Part shown: one piece after another, positions 16,763 to 25,497 of the stretch | Numbering within the stretch: the first letter of the stretch is position 1 | How the letters are laid out: each line of letters starts with the position of its first letter | From: Bordetella parapertussis | GTDB lineage: Bacteria > Pseudomonadota > Gammaproteobacteria > Burkholderiales > Burkholderiaceae_C | NCBI GenBank assembly: GCA_945878355.1 | Contig: CAMCTC010000015.1 | Coordinates: 1-64,000 of the forward strand | DNA: 64,000 nucleotides | Direction: 5' to 3' | Notes under the pieces: model-generated | Database searches by the model: none | Seen by the model: only the letters and a program-made list of their open reading frames with translations | Told to the model about the DNA's origin: nothing | Position numbers and translations under genes: made by a program

Positions 16763-17665
16763 TCATCGCCAAGCCGCCAGGCCAGCCAAGGCCAGCGGCA
16801 GGCCTAGCGCGGCCAACAAGGTGGAAACAGTGACCAGCCCTGCAACATAGGCGCCGCTGCCACCCATCCGGACCGCGAGCACATAAGCGCTGCTGGAGGT
16901 GGGCAAGGCCGCGAAGGCGACGATCACCGCTTGCTGTGCCGGCGGCAGCTTCATGCCGACCACCAGCGCGATCGCGAGCAAAGGCAAGGCTGCATGGCGG
17001 ATCGCCAGCAGACCAAGGGCCAGTCTGGGCGCTTCACCCAGCGCGCCCAGGCGAAGTCCCGCGCCCACGGCCATCAGGCCCAATGGCAGTGCAGCGCCCC
17101 CGATGCGCGACAGCGTGATCGACGCCAACTCTGGCAACTGCAGTCCAATCAGGTTGGCCAACAAGCCAGACAAAGTTGCGACGATCAGCGGGTTGCGCAG
17201 CAACTCCTTGAAATATCCTTGGCCGCCTTGTCGTGCCAGCGGCCAGACCGCGGCGATGTTGCAAAGGGGTACGCACAAGGACATCAACATCGCCACCCAG
17301 GCCAGCCCGGGTGCGCCGGCCAAGCGCTCGGACAGCGCCAGTGCGACATAGCTGTTGAATCGGAAGGCGCATTGCGCGCCGCTGGCATGCAGCCTCGCGT
17401 CCACCCCAGGCAATCGACCCAGAGCCCATGCCAGCGCAATGCCGCAGGCGATCACAGCCAGCCCGGCGCTGCCCAAGGCCAACAGGTCGCCGGGATGCAA
17501 CGGGTTGCGTGTGATGGCGTGAAAAAGCAGCAGCGGAAACAGCAAGTAGTACACCAGCCGCTCGACCGCATCCCAGACCGGGCGACCCAGTGCGGTATGG
17601 CGGCAAATCAGGTAACCGAGTGCAATCAGCACAAAGTCGGGCAGCAGTATCAACAGATCGGACAT
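16763..17665 (-). CDS. AEC family transporter (auxin efflux carrier type)
   Basis: This 300-residue inner-membrane protein has about ten hydrophobic segments arranged in two halves, typical of the AEC/MdcF family. Characteristic stretches are 'LPLLLFHAI', 'RFNSYVALAL', 'LRNPLIVATLSGLLANLIG' and 'LPTSSSAYVLAVRMGG'. Members export or import organic acids such as malonate or malate; nothing here fixes the substrate. It is followed by the glycine-rich secreted protein gene on the same strand. Confidence 0.88.
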   Translation of the reverse strand: MSDLLILLPDFVLIALGYLICRHTALGRPVWDAVERLVYYLLFPLLLFHAITRNPLHPGDLLALGSAGLAVIACGIALAWALGRLPGVDARLHASGAQCAFRFNSYVALALSERLAGAPGLAWVAMLMSLCVPLCNIAAVWPLARQGGQGYFKELLRNPLIVATLSGLLANLIGLQLPELASITLSRIGGAALPLGLMAVGAGLRLGALGEAPRLALGLLAIRHAALPLLAIALVVGMKLPPAQQAVIVAFAALPTSSSAYVLAVRMGGSGAYVAGLVTVSTLLAALGLPLALAGLAAWR

Positions 17666-17779
17666 CGCCAGAGTGTGCCAGCGTCGGCCGGCCAGATGCT
17701 GTCGCGAGTGGCGATGAGGTCAGCCGGATGGGTGTCGGCGGCGTTAAGCCTGGACCGACTGGCCTATCCATTGAGCAAC

Positions 17780-18409
17780 ATGATCTCTCGAACCTCCTTG
17801 TCAAGATGCTGCTTGTGGGCCTTTGCCCGACGTCGTCTGCTACTGGCGAGCTTGCTCCTGCCTATCGCGTTGGCTTGCTCTGCTGCTGAAGCGCAGAACC
17901 CGATCGGCGGCATTCGCTTCGACCCCAGCGTTCAACTGGCCGGCCAGGTCTTGCAGCTCAACGGCACCGGGTTACGGGCTCGGTTCTGGATCAAGGCTTA
18001 TGCCGCAGGCCTGTACCTCGGTCAGCGGGCCCAGAGTGCCGATGCGGCGCTGACCCAGCCTGGCGCCAAGCGGCTACAGCTGCGCATGTTGCTGGCGGTG
18101 CCGGCGGCCGAGTTCGTCAAGGCCTTGCATCTGGGCGTTGCGCGCAACAACCCGCCTGAGTTGCAAGCCAGGTTGGCGGAACGGGTAGCGGCGTTCGACG
18201 CGATGCTCACGCCATTGGGCGAGGTCAGGAAGGGCGACACCGTCAACCTCGACTTCCTGCCAGGTCGGGGCTTGCTGTTCTTTCACAACGGTCGCTTGCT
18301 GGGCCCCGCCATCGCCGGCGATGAGTTCTACAACGCGTTGTTGCGCGTCTTCGTCGGCGAGCATGTCAGCGACGAAGGATTGCGCGCTGGACTGCTGGGT
18401 CAGTCCTGA
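17780..18409 (+). CDS. Chalcone isomerase-like secreted protein
   Basis: The 209-residue product begins with a signal peptide (to about residue 37, ending ACSAAEAQ). The mature part matches the bacterial chalcone-isomerase-like family, with 'LQLNGTGLRARFWIKAYAAG' then 'LYLGQ', 'LRMLLAVPAAEF', 'GDTVNLDFLPGRG' and 'GDEFYNALLRVFVGE'. Bacterial members are periplasmic and without proven isomerase activity, so I do not propose catalysis. The ATG at 17780 is chosen because it gives a complete signal peptide. A Bug receptor gene follows 68 bp downstream on the same strand. Confidence 0.85.
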   Translation: MISRTSLSRCCLWAFARRRLLLASLLLPIALACSAAEAQNPIGGIRFDPSVQLAGQVLQLNGTGLRARFWIKAYAAGLYLGQRAQSADAALTQPGAKRLQLRMLLAVPAAEFVKALHLGVARNNPPELQARLAERVAAFDAMLTPLGEVRKGDTVNLDFLPGRGLLFFHNGRLLGPAIAGDEFYNALLRVFVGEHVSDEGLRAGLLGQS

Positions 18410-18477
18410 CCCGCGGCGGCGCACAATCGTGGGCTTAGGGCCAGCAAGGCCTGGTTGAATTTGGAGACTTTCTCGAC

Positions 18478-19440
18478 ATGAAGCGATTTCTGCTGATCAC
18501 TTTGGCCATTGCGGTGGCACCCCTGGCCGTGCTTGCGCAGCCTTATCCCAACAAGCCGGTCAGGCTGGTCGTGCCATTTGCGCCAGGCGGCACCACCGAC
18601 ATCGTTGCCCGGGTGCTGGCCGAAAAAATTGGGCCGGCCTTGGGTCAGCCGCTGATCGTCGAGAACAAGGCCGGTGGCGGTGGTTCGGTCGGTGCCAACG
18701 ACACCGCCAAATCCGTGCCCGATGGTTACGCGCTGGGCATGGCCACGGTGTCTACGACGGCGGCCAATCCGGCGATCAATGCCAAGATTCCGTACAACCC
18801 GATCACCGACTTCACGCCTATCACCAATGTCGCTGCCACACCCAATGTGATCGCTGTCCACCCATCGTTCCCGGCCAGGGATTACAAAGGATTTCTGGCC
18901 GAATTGAAGAAGAACCCAGGCAAGTACAGTTTTGCCAGCTCGGGTACCGGCGGCATCGGTCACCTGCAAATGGAGTTGTTCAAGAACCTGTCGGGCACTT
19001 TTGTCACCCACATCCCGTACCGTGGCGCGGGTCCAGCGCTCAACGACACGGTGGCTGGTCAGGTGCCGATCATTTTCGACAACATGCCTTCGGCGCTGCC
19101 GTTCATCAAGGACGGTCGGCTGGTGGCGATCGTCGTCGCCGCTCCCAGCCGCTTGACGCAACTGCCCAATGTACCGACCTTCAAGGAAGTCGGACTCGAG
19201 CCAGTCAACCGCATGGCTTATTACGGCATTTACGGCCCCAAAGGTCTGTCCAAAGAGGTTGTTGACAAGGTCTACGCGGCGGTCAAGAAGACCACTGAAC
19301 AGGCCGACGTGAAGAAGCGCATCGAGGAAACCGGATCGCTGGTGGTGGCCAACACGCCAGCTGAATTCGCGGCCCAGATCAAGGCTGAATTCGAGGTCTA
19401 CAAGGGTGTGGTCGAAGCCCAGAAACTCAGGCTCGATTGA
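18478..19440 (+). CDS. Bug-family tripartite tricarboxylate transporter receptor
   Basis: This 320-residue periplasmic protein has a signal peptide (about 1-20, ending AVLAQ) followed by the invariant Bug start '[19 protein letters not shown]'. Other family blocks are '[13 protein letters not shown]', '[19 protein letters not shown]' and '[19 protein letters not shown]'. Such TctC-like receptors bind carboxylates, amino acids or aromatic acids and are hugely expanded in Burkholderiales. Like many, it is an orphan without tctAB permease genes nearby, so its partner and ligand cannot be told. Confidence 0.93.
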   Translation: MKRFLLITLAIAVAPLAVLAQPYPNKPVRLVVPFAPGGTTDIVARVLAEKIGPALGQPLIVENKAGGGGSVGANDTAKSVPDGYALGMATVSTTAANPAINAKIPYNPITDFTPITNVAATPNVIAVHPSFPARDYKGFLAELKKNPGKYSFASSGTGGIGHLQMELFKNLSGTFVTHIPYRGAGPALNDTVAGQVPIIFDNMPSALPFIKDGRLVAIVVAAPSRLTQLPNVPTFKEVGLEPVNRMAYYGIYGPKGLSKEVVDKVYAAVKKTTEQADVKKRIEETGSLVVANTPAEFAAQIKAEFEVYKGVVEAQKLRLD

Positions 19441-19456
19441 ATCCGATCGGCTGCCA

Positions 19457-20380
19457 ATGCCTCCCCTAGACAACGGTCCCGGCCTGCCACCTGCCAGCCA
19501 GGCTTTGATCGCACGCTTTGTCGATGCTCTGTGGATCGAGGATGGACTGGCCAAGCTCACCCTCGAGGCCTACCGGCGTGACTTGACGCTCTACGCCCAT
19601 TGGCTGTCTGACACTGCGGACCGCGCGATCGTCACCAGTACGGAGTCCGACCTGCTGGCTTACATGGCCCACCGCCATGCAGGCAGCCGGGCGACCAGCG
19701 CGAACCGACGCCTGACGGTGTTCAAGCGCTTCTTTCGCTGGGCGCTGCGCGAGCGCTTGGTGGCCGAGGACGCCAGCCTGCGCCTGGGCAGTGCAAAGAC
19801 GCCGATGCGGGTCCCCAAGGTGTTGTCAGAGGCCCAGGTCGAGGCCTTGCTCGACGCGCCGGACGTGGCTGAACCACTGGGTTTGCGCGACCGTGCGATG
19901 CTCGAGTTGATGTACGCCAGTGGCTTGCGCGTGAGTGAGTTGGTGGGCATCGCCACAGTGCGGGTGGGATTGAGCGAGGGAGTCTTGCGTGTGGTGGGCA
20001 AGGGCAGCAAGGAGCGCCTGGTGCCGTTTGGCGCTGAGGCGCAGGACTGGATCGAGCGCTACCTGTCTCAGGCCCGCGAGGCCATCTTGGGCGGGCAGCG
20101 AAGCGATTCGCTGTTCGTCACGGCGCGCGGTGCAGCGATGACGCGCCAGATGTTCTGGTCACTCGTCAAGCGCCATGCGCTGACCGCGGGTATCCGCGTT
20201 CCCTTGTCGCCGCACACCTTGCGCCACGCGTTTGCCACCCATTTGCTCAACCATGGCGCAGATTTGCGTGCGGTGCAGTTGTTGCTGGGCCATGCGGACA
20301 TTGCCACGACCACCATCTACACCCATGTCGCGCGCGAGCGCCTGCGGCTGCTTCATGCGCAGCACCATCCGCGCGGATAG
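19457..20380 (+). CDS. xerD: Tyrosine recombinase XerD
   Basis: The 307-residue length and single-domain layout match XerD. The N-terminal SAM-like core-binding domain spans about residues 10-105 and the catalytic domain 120-300. The full active-site set is present: Arg158 (SGLRVSE), Lys182 (GKGSKER), His253 and Arg256 (SPHTLRH), His279 (LLGHADI) and nucleophile Tyr288 (TIYTHV). It resolves chromosome dimers at dif with XerC. The ATG at 19457 is chosen for conservation; an upstream in-frame ATG at 19406 would overlap the Bug gene. It is convergent with the RodZ-like gene. Confidence 0.92.
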   Translation: MPPLDNGPGLPPASQALIARFVDALWIEDGLAKLTLEAYRRDLTLYAHWLSDTADRAIVTSTESDLLAYMAHRHAGSRATSANRRLTVFKRFFRWALRERLVAEDASLRLGSAKTPMRVPKVLSEAQVEALLDAPDVAEPLGLRDRAMLELMYASGLRVSELVGIATVRVGLSEGVLRVVGKGSKERLVPFGAEAQDWIERYLSQAREAILGGQRSDSLFVTARGAAMTRQMFWSLVKRHALTAGIRVPLSPHTLRHAFATHLLNHGADLRAVQLLLGHADIATTTIYTHVARERLRLLHAQHHPRG

Positions 20381-20391
20381 CTGTTCAGGTC

Positions 20392-20410
20392 CCGCGGCGA
20401 AAGCTCGCGG
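20392..20410. terminator. Hairpin between convergent xerD and RodZ-like genes
   Basis: CCGCGGC-GAAA-GCTCGCGG forms a 7-bp stem with one bulged T and a stable GAAA tetraloop. It lies in the 36-bp gap between two convergent genes. There is no T-tract, so intrinsic termination is uncertain; it may act with Rho or stabilise the 3' end. Confidence 0.45.
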
Positions 20411-20416
20411 CGAGGT

Positions 20417-21364
20417 TCAGGACGACTCTTTTTCCTGCAGCGTCACGCCCAGCAAGCCATGCGCTGGCAGTCTGATCAACGAGCCTTGAAAGTACAGTTG
20501 CATCTGCGCCAACTGCGGCGAATGCAGTTGCCAAGGCGGTCGTCCGTGAAAGCTCTGGCCTCTTTCCTCACCGAAGACATGGCGCCATGCTTGCCCGCCG
20601 GCGTCGCGCACACAGACCACCTGTCCTGTTGCGCCGACGACGTAGACCATGCCGGCGCCCTTCAAGGCCTTGGGGGCCTGGAGTTCGGCGAAGCCGGCAC
20701 CTGCCATGTCGCATTCGTTGTCGGTCTTGGCCGGCACGGAATCCACGACATGAATCGCCGGTGGAGATTGCACCGTTGGCCCTATCGGGGCACCCTGTGC
20801 GGCAGCGGTGGTCATGACGGGCATCGCAGCGCTCTCGAGCGACGACGGTTCAAGCTTGGTGCGGTCTGATGAAAAGCCGATCACCGTCGCCCAAACACCG
20901 AGCATCAGCAGGGTCAGCCCCGCAGCGCCTGCCAGCTTGAGCTGTCGTGGCAGGCGCGCCTTGATCTCCGTTTGCCCAAGTGAGACAAACACAGAGCGCA
21001 GTCTGACCAAGAACCAACCCTGCCGGTGATGACCCTCGGGCATCGGCACAGGCGCTGCAGAAGTTCCTGCGATGACCACAGCGGGCGTCACCGTCGCTTC
21101 AGGCACACTGACTTCGATCACGCTCTCAGGGTCGGCGCCCAATATCAACGCGACTTTGCGTGCGGCTTGGCGACGAATCGATGCGTTGTAAAACGAACCG
21201 TGGGTGCCGTTTTCCAGTTGCTCTAGCTGCGTGGAGGACAGTGCTGCTCGCTTGGCCAGTTCGGACAGATCGAGTCTCGCCAGCAAACGCAAATCCCGCA
21301 AGCGGTCGCCATTGACGTCCGCCACTTTGGGATCATCCTGATTTGACGGGTCAAGTTCCAACAT
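20417..21364 (-). CDS. RodZ-like helix-turn-helix membrane protein
   Basis: The 315-residue product has a cytoplasmic Cro/C1-type HTH domain (about 18-80: 'LRDLRLLARLDLSELAKRA', 'LEQLENGTHGSFYN'). One transmembrane helix follows (about 147-165, 'AAGLTLLMLGVWATVIGF'), then a periplasmic tail. The tail ends in a beta-rich region around 'LQMQLYFQGSLIRLPAHG' type sequence, resembling the RodZ C-terminal domain. RodZ links MreB to the elongasome. The HTH is less canonical than in standard RodZ and the usual ispG neighbour is missing, so it may be a divergent RodZ-like sensor. Confidence 0.68.
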   Translation of the reverse strand: MLELDPSNQDDPKVADVNGDRLRDLRLLARLDLSELAKRAALSSTQLEQLENGTHGSFYNASIRRQAARKVALILGADPESVIEVSVPEATVTPAVVIAGTSAAPVPMPEGHHRQGWFLVRLRSVFVSLGQTEIKARLPRQLKLAGAAGLTLLMLGVWATVIGFSSDRTKLEPSSLESAAMPVMTTAAAQGAPIGPTVQSPPAIHVVDSVPAKTDNECDMAGAGFAELQAPKALKGAGMVYVVGATGQVVCVRDAGGQAWRHVFGEERGQSFHGRPPWQLHSPQLAQMQLYFQGSLIRLPAHGLLGVTLQEKESS

Positions 21365-21424
21365 GCATCCCGCAGCATTGCTTTGAAAGTTGCGATTGGT
21401 AGTTTAATCATTTTGCCAACTTTT

Positions 21425-21443
21425 TTGGATTTCCGCAATCCAA
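21425..21443. promoter_or_regulatory. Inverted repeat in AT-rich divergent region
   Basis: TTGGATT-TCCGC-AATCCAA is a perfect 7-bp inverted repeat in the 273-bp divergent gap between the RodZ-like gene and the Bug receptor gene. The gap is clearly more AT-rich than its surroundings, with several T runs, and also contains CTCGA...TCGAG at 21445-21461. It may be an operator for either gene; no known motif is recognised. Confidence 0.3.
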
Positions 21444-21637
21444 GCTCGAGTCTTTTTCGAGGCAAAGGTAGAGTTGCAGCCCGAACTTCCACACAAGCAG
21501 TTGCGCTGGGTTCAAAAAATGATGAACCTGCTGAAACAACCGATGGCGTCTGACACGCCAAACCGCCATGCTCTGTCCGTCAAGCCATCGGCGAATCTTG
21601 GGGCGAGCTGGTGGTTCACTTTCATCTGGAGACCGAA

Positions 21638-22615
21638 ATGAGTATTTCTCGCAAGCTGTTCATCTGCGGCGCCACCGCCTGGTTCTCGGCCGCATCGGCC
21701 TGGTCGCAGACCTATCCGACACGCAGCATCACCCTGGTCGTGCCTTTTGCTGCGGGTGGTCCGACTGACGTGGTCGCGCGCACGCTGAGTGCGCCGCTGT
21801 CGCGCGCGCTCGGTCAGACGGTGGTGGTGGAGAACAAGACTGGCGCCGGTGGCACGCTGGCTGCAGCCCAAGTGGCACGCGCGGCACCCGATGGCTATAC
21901 CTTTCTGATACACCACAACGGCATGGCCACAGCCCCTGCGCTCTACCGCAAGCTGAGTTACAACGCGCTGACCGATTTCGAGTATGTCAGCCAGGTGGTG
22001 GACGTTCCGATGACGCTGGTCGCGCGCAAGGACTTGCCCGCAAAGACACTGCCCGAGTTGCTGGCCTACCTCAAGGCTCAGGGCGACAAGGTCAACCTCG
22101 CCCACGCCGGCTTGGGCGCGGTGTCGCACTTGTGCGGCATGGTGTTTCGACAGGCGGTCGGGGTCGAATTGACCACCGTGCCGTACCAGGGAACAGGTCC
22201 GGCGATGGCCGCGTTGCTGGGTGGTCAGGTCGACCTGATGTGCGACCAAACAACCCAGACCGTGCCGCAGATCAAGGCGGGTTCGCTGCGCTTCTACGGC
22301 GTCACCACCGCTCAGCGCATCAAGGCACTGCCCGACGCACCCACGCTGGCCGAGCAAGGACTCAAGGGTTTCGAGGTGATGGTTTGGCACGGGGTCTATG
22401 CGCCAAAGGGCACGCCCAAGGAAGCGACCGAGAAATTCAACGCGGCGCTGCGCGTGGCGCTGAAAGACCCGATGGTGGTGGCTCGGATGGCCGAACTAGG
22501 TGCCGAAATCGTGCCTGACGCCAAGCTCACGCCCGAGGGACTGCGCACCTGGCTCAAGCAGGAGACCGATCGCTGGGGACCGGTGATCAGGTCGGCGGGG
22601 GTGTACGCCGACTGA
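21638..22615 (+). CDS. Bug-family tripartite tricarboxylate transporter receptor
   Basis: This 325-residue periplasmic receptor has a signal peptide to about residue 24 (ending SAWSQ). The Bug blocks follow: 'YPTRSITLVVPFAAGGPTD', 'VVENKTGAGGTLAAAQVARA', 'VNLAHAGLGAVSHLCGMVF', 'VPYQGTGPAMAALLGGQVD'. It is distinct from the copy at 18478-19440 and also lacks linked tctAB genes. The ATG at 21638 directly precedes the signal peptide. Confidence 0.93.
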   Translation: MSISRKLFICGATAWFSAASAWSQTYPTRSITLVVPFAAGGPTDVVARTLSAPLSRALGQTVVVENKTGAGGTLAAAQVARAAPDGYTFLIHHNGMATAPALYRKLSYNALTDFEYVSQVVDVPMTLVARKDLPAKTLPELLAYLKAQGDKVNLAHAGLGAVSHLCGMVFRQAVGVELTTVPYQGTGPAMAALLGGQVDLMCDQTTQTVPQIKAGSLRFYGVTTAQRIKALPDAPTLAEQGLKGFEVMVWHGVYAPKGTPKEATEKFNAALRVALKDPMVVARMAELGAEIVPDAKLTPEGLRTWLKQETDRWGPVIRSAGVYAD

Positions 22616-22631
22616 AGCCCGCGCAATCGAG

Positions 22632-22655
22632 CGCAGCGCAGTGACTTGCGCTGCG
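22632..22655. terminator. Bidirectional hairpin terminator candidate
   Basis: CGCAGCGCA-GTGACT-TGCGCTGCG is a perfect 9-bp stem with a 6-nt loop, 17 bp after the Bug gene stop and 43 bp after the stop of the convergent helix-hairpin-helix gene. No long T-tract follows on either strand. Confidence 0.6.
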
Positions 22656-22697
22656 TGCGAAGTACCGAAGGAAATATAGGCAGACCCGTCGGGATTT

Positions 22698-22955
22698 CTA
22701 CTGTTTCGGGGGCTTTGCCGAAGCGCTCTTGGCTGCGCCCGCGTTGGCTTGCTTGGCGATGAGTTGGCGCTTCAAACCCTCGTACCAACCGGGATCGAGG
22801 ATATTCCTCGTGACCAGTTGGGCCTTGCTGCCATAGGGACGGCTGGCAACAATATTGGCGGCCAGCGCATCGCTGATGCCGGGAAGCTTCTTCAGTTCAG
22901 CCACCGTCGCGGAATTGATGTCGATGACCGAATTCGTGGCGTCGAGTGCTCGCAT
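22698..22955 (-). CDS. Helix-hairpin-helix (ComEA-like) small protein
   Basis: The 85-residue product contains one helix-hairpin-helix DNA-binding motif ('DINSATVAELKKLPGISDAL') and the family segment 'ASRPYGSKAQLVTRNILD', then a lysine/alanine-rich tail. Homologues of this type usually carry a signal peptide. Here the frame is closed by a TAG just upstream, and a signal-peptide-like stretch ('LTAIGLLFSANLCAE') occurs about 130 bp upstream in another frame. The gene may therefore have lost its export signal in the same event that truncated the adjacent cytochrome remnant. A weak AAGG precedes the ATG at 22955. Confidence 0.7.
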   Translation of the reverse strand: MRALDATNSVIDINSATVAELKKLPGISDALAANIVASRPYGSKAQLVTRNILDPGWYEGLKRQLIAKQANAGAAKSASAKPPKQ

Positions 22956-22995
22956 CGAACCCTTCTCAGGCTTTCCAGCCTAGGGCTTGATGCCC

Positions 22996-24059
22996 TCATG
23001 CTTGACGCTGGGCTCTCTGGTCATTTCGGATTGGCAGCGCCATCTCAGCGCAAAGGTTTGCGCTGAACAGAAGGCCAATCGCGGTCAATGAGGCAGAGGT
23101 AAATCGTTGCCTTATGCAGTCTCGTGTGCTGGTCGGTGTGTCGCCAGCAGGAACGAACTTATATCCCAGGTTGAAGGTGTTGACCATCGGCACCGGCGTT
23201 GCCGTCGAGGCAAAGGTGACCGCATTCGGCGTGTTCGTACCCGTGCCTGGCGCACTGCCGCTGATGATGATGCCCAAGCGGTGCGTCAGCGCTGCGTCGT
23301 AGCTCAGGTCGCCCATGTCGGCCTTCTTGGACAGGCCGTCGGCCGAGTCCGTCAGGCTGGCCACAATCGCGGCGGTCTGTGTGATGCCTCGATAAAAGGT
23401 GTACCGGTAGCTGCCATCCCCGTTGTCGACCAGGGTGCCCTGTGTGTCGCTGGCAGGGTCGGTGCCGCACCAAGTCGCACCAGTTGCGGCATTGCATGAA
23501 GAAGTGGCGGGCGTTGCCGTCTTTTCAGCAACGGTTGGCGGGCATGTGACCAGATAGCTGACCCATTTGCTCGGCTCGGCGTTCGCCGTCTTTCCAAATG
23601 CGGAAAGCGTGGTGCCCGGAACCAACTTCGCCGGCGTGAAAGCGATGTTGGTCAGACCGGGAACCGTGGCCGTGGCGCTCTGAGCCTTGCTTGCAAGCCC
23701 TAGAACAGGATTGCCTGCAGCGTCCTTGACGGTGAACTTGACAACCGGCGCGCTCGCGATGGTCACGCTGGTGACGCTGACTTGCGGGGCGGGGGGCCAG
23801 CGCAGCCCAGGCTGTTGATGTCGCGGTGCTTGCCGCCACCGTGCTGCTGCCGACGTTGACCGCCGTGCTGGCGTCCTTGCCATTGCTGCCGTTCGTGCCG
23901 TTGGCTCCGTTCACGCCATTGGTACCATTGGTCCAGTTGCTCCCTGGCGATCCATCGCCGCCGCCGCATCCCGCCAGCGCTGGCCATCAGGGTGGCCATT
24001 GCAAACCGGGTTCAATGCTGTGAAGGGCGGGAACTTGCCGCCTGTCTCGAACACTTCAT
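22996..24059 (-). pseudogene. Broken OmcA/MtrC-type decahaem cytochrome lipoprotein (N-terminal remnant)
   Basis: A good ribosome site (AAAGGAG, 8 nt before the ATG at 24059) starts a frame with a TGA at codon 16 (24012-24014). Downstream 'MATLMAS' and, in a shifted frame, 'ALAGCGGDGSPG' form a lipoprotein signal and lipobox that align if two bases are restored near 23978. A Gly/Asn-rich linker (NGTNGVNGANGTNGSNG) follows, then another frame change at a G-run (23791-23796). The longest piece matches the OmcA/MtrC N-terminal domain ('VVKFTVKDAAGNPVLGL', 'GTLVDNGDGSYRYTF', 'LTHRLGI'). Homology stops near 23119, just before the first haem motif would be expected, and no CXXCH remains. It is therefore a dead extracellular-electron-transfer cytochrome. 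Confidence 0.75.
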
Positions 24060-24290
24060 GAAATTTTCTCCTTTGAAGTTTCGATTGACACCAAGCACCA
24101 TGGCTCCCATGCCAAACCCAAGAAGATTCTTAGATGTTCTTGAGCGGACGGACTTTTGGGGATCAAACACCTTGCTGGTGGTGCGAAGAAGTTGTGAGGC
24201 TTCTCGTTCATCGCCAGCCGCAGGGTGAAAATTACACCTGCACGGCCCAAGCGCGAACCTAGCGTGAAACCATGTCAATGGCCAAGCGGC

Positions 24291-24914
24291 CTATTTCGAA
24301 GGTAAATCGGCTTTGACAGTGGCCTTGGGCTCGACCGGTTCCTGATGCGCAACGCCAGTGTGGCAATCGATGCAGGTGGCCTTGCCAGCGCGGAATTTTT
24401 TGTGTTGCTTGACCGCGTCTTCAGATTGTTTAGAAGTGTTCATGGCCTCATCATCATGGCAGGTTCGACAGTTGGCAGAGTTGTTCTCCCGCATCTCGTC
24501 CCAGACCAAGTTAGCCATGCGCCAGCGCTCGCGGTCAAAACTTTCGCGGGTGGAGATAACGCCGCGCATTTCGGCGAATGCATCGCTGATCCCTGCCTTG
24601 GCCTTGTAGATCAATTTAGCGGGATAGGTGTGCGGCACATGGCAATCGACGCACATAGCGCGGACACCGGTTCTGTTGCTGTAATGTGCCGAGAGCTTGT
24701 GCTCGGGATAGACAAACTTTTCATGCGAGTGACAACTGTTGCCACAGAAGTCGTCGGTGCCTGTGACAGCCAGCGCGACCTGGGTGCCGATCACTGCCAC
24801 TGCGCCAGCCAAGAGACCGACTGTCAGCAGTGCGAACACCGACCAGCGTGCTGACGGCGAAAACAGCCAGCGCAGCAATTGGCGCAAGGTTCCGGGCTTG
24901 CTTGGTTCGGTCAT
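24291..24914 (-). CDS. NapC/NirT-family tetrahaem c-type cytochrome (membrane quinol dehydrogenase)
   Basis: This 207-residue protein has an N-terminal cytoplasmic stretch, one transmembrane anchor (about 24-47) and a periplasmic domain with four haem sites. The sites are CGNSCH (a CX3CH motif), CVDCH, CRTCH and CIDCH. Family members (NapC, NirT, CymA, NrfH) take electrons from quinol and pass them to periplasmic or outer-membrane reductases. Family blocks 'YPEHKLSAHYSNRTGVRAMC' and 'CHVPHTYPAKLIYKAKAG' are intact. Next to an OmcA/MtrC remnant it may have played a CymA-like role; with that partner dead, its present acceptor is unknown. The extra residue in haem site 1 was confirmed at codon level (TGT GGC AAC AGT TGT CAC). 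Confidence 0.88.
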   Translation of the reverse strand: MTEPSKPGTLRQLLRWLFSPSARWSVFALLTVGLLAGAVAVIGTQVALAVTGTDDFCGNSCHSHEKFVYPEHKLSAHYSNRTGVRAMCVDCHVPHTYPAKLIYKAKAGISDAFAEMRGVISTRESFDRERWRMANLVWDEMRENNSANCRTCHDDEAMNTSKQSEDAVKQHKKFRAGKATCIDCHTGVAHQEPVEPKATVKADLPSK

Positions 24915-25086
24915 GCGGCCTCTCCTGGTTGAGTTTATGGTGTTCTGTGCCTTCTCGCCATGATGAGAGAATCAAGCTACAGTAAAATAGATACCCATGA
25001 CCGCTACTCTGGACGGAGGCGACCAAGACCGCAATTGGCAACGAATAGGCGCGATCTGGCGCTGGTCTGGAAAACAAACCAGCGTG

Positions 25087-25389
25087 CTACTTTGCATTCA
25101 AAACGATGGCGGTGATAGCCTTGATGTCGGCGTCGCTGGCTGTGATTTTTTTGTGATCATCTTCGTCACCCACTTTTCCGCCATTCTTGAGTTGCAAGAA
25201 TATCTTGTTGGGTGCGTCTGCATTGCCTTTGTATTTTGTGGCAATTGATGACCAGGAAGGCCCTTTTTTGGTGGTGCTTGCGGTATGGCATTTGCTGCAT
25301 TTTTCTGCGGCAATGATGTCTTCAGCGGAGCCGGCGAACGCCGCACCATGGAACCCTAGCGCGGCGATGATGACAGGCAGAAATTTCAT
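25087..25389 (-). CDS. Small monohaem class I cytochrome c
   Basis: The 100-residue precursor has a signal peptide (about 1-18, MKFLPVIIAALGFHGAAFA) and a haem motif CSKCH. The pattern 'KKGPSWSSIATKYKGN' and a C-terminal helix 'ITASDADIKAITAIVLNAK' fit cytochrome c551/c552-type electron carriers. The usual axial Met is not obvious in the short C-terminus, where most homologues have an M in a PMP-like loop. The ATG at 25389 has an AGAAGGA site upstream. It lies between the NapC-like gene and hypX and could shuttle electrons in the periplasm. Confidence 0.85.
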   Translation of the reverse strand: MKFLPVIIAALGFHGAAFAGSAEDIIAAEKCSKCHTASTTKKGPSWSSIATKYKGNADAPNKIFLQLKNGGKVGDEDDHKKITASDADIKAITAIVLNAK

Positions 25390-25497
25390 GCTCGATCCTT
25401 CTGTTAGGTTTGGCGAAATTCTTTTGAATAGCTGACGAAATTCCACACCGCTATGAAATAAGCTTGGTGCGACCTTGGCGCTGGCCATCAAGTGTTT

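Noticed and set aside
17666..17779. Long N-terminal extension of the chalcone-isomerase-like frame back to 16931
   Set aside because: It runs antisense through the AEC permease gene; the signal peptide beginning at 17780 gives the true start.
24063..24290. Upstream extension of the cytochrome remnant frame toward 24278
   Set aside because: The strong ribosome site and ATG at 24059 mark the start; the upstream codons are not conserved in type and simply happen to be open.
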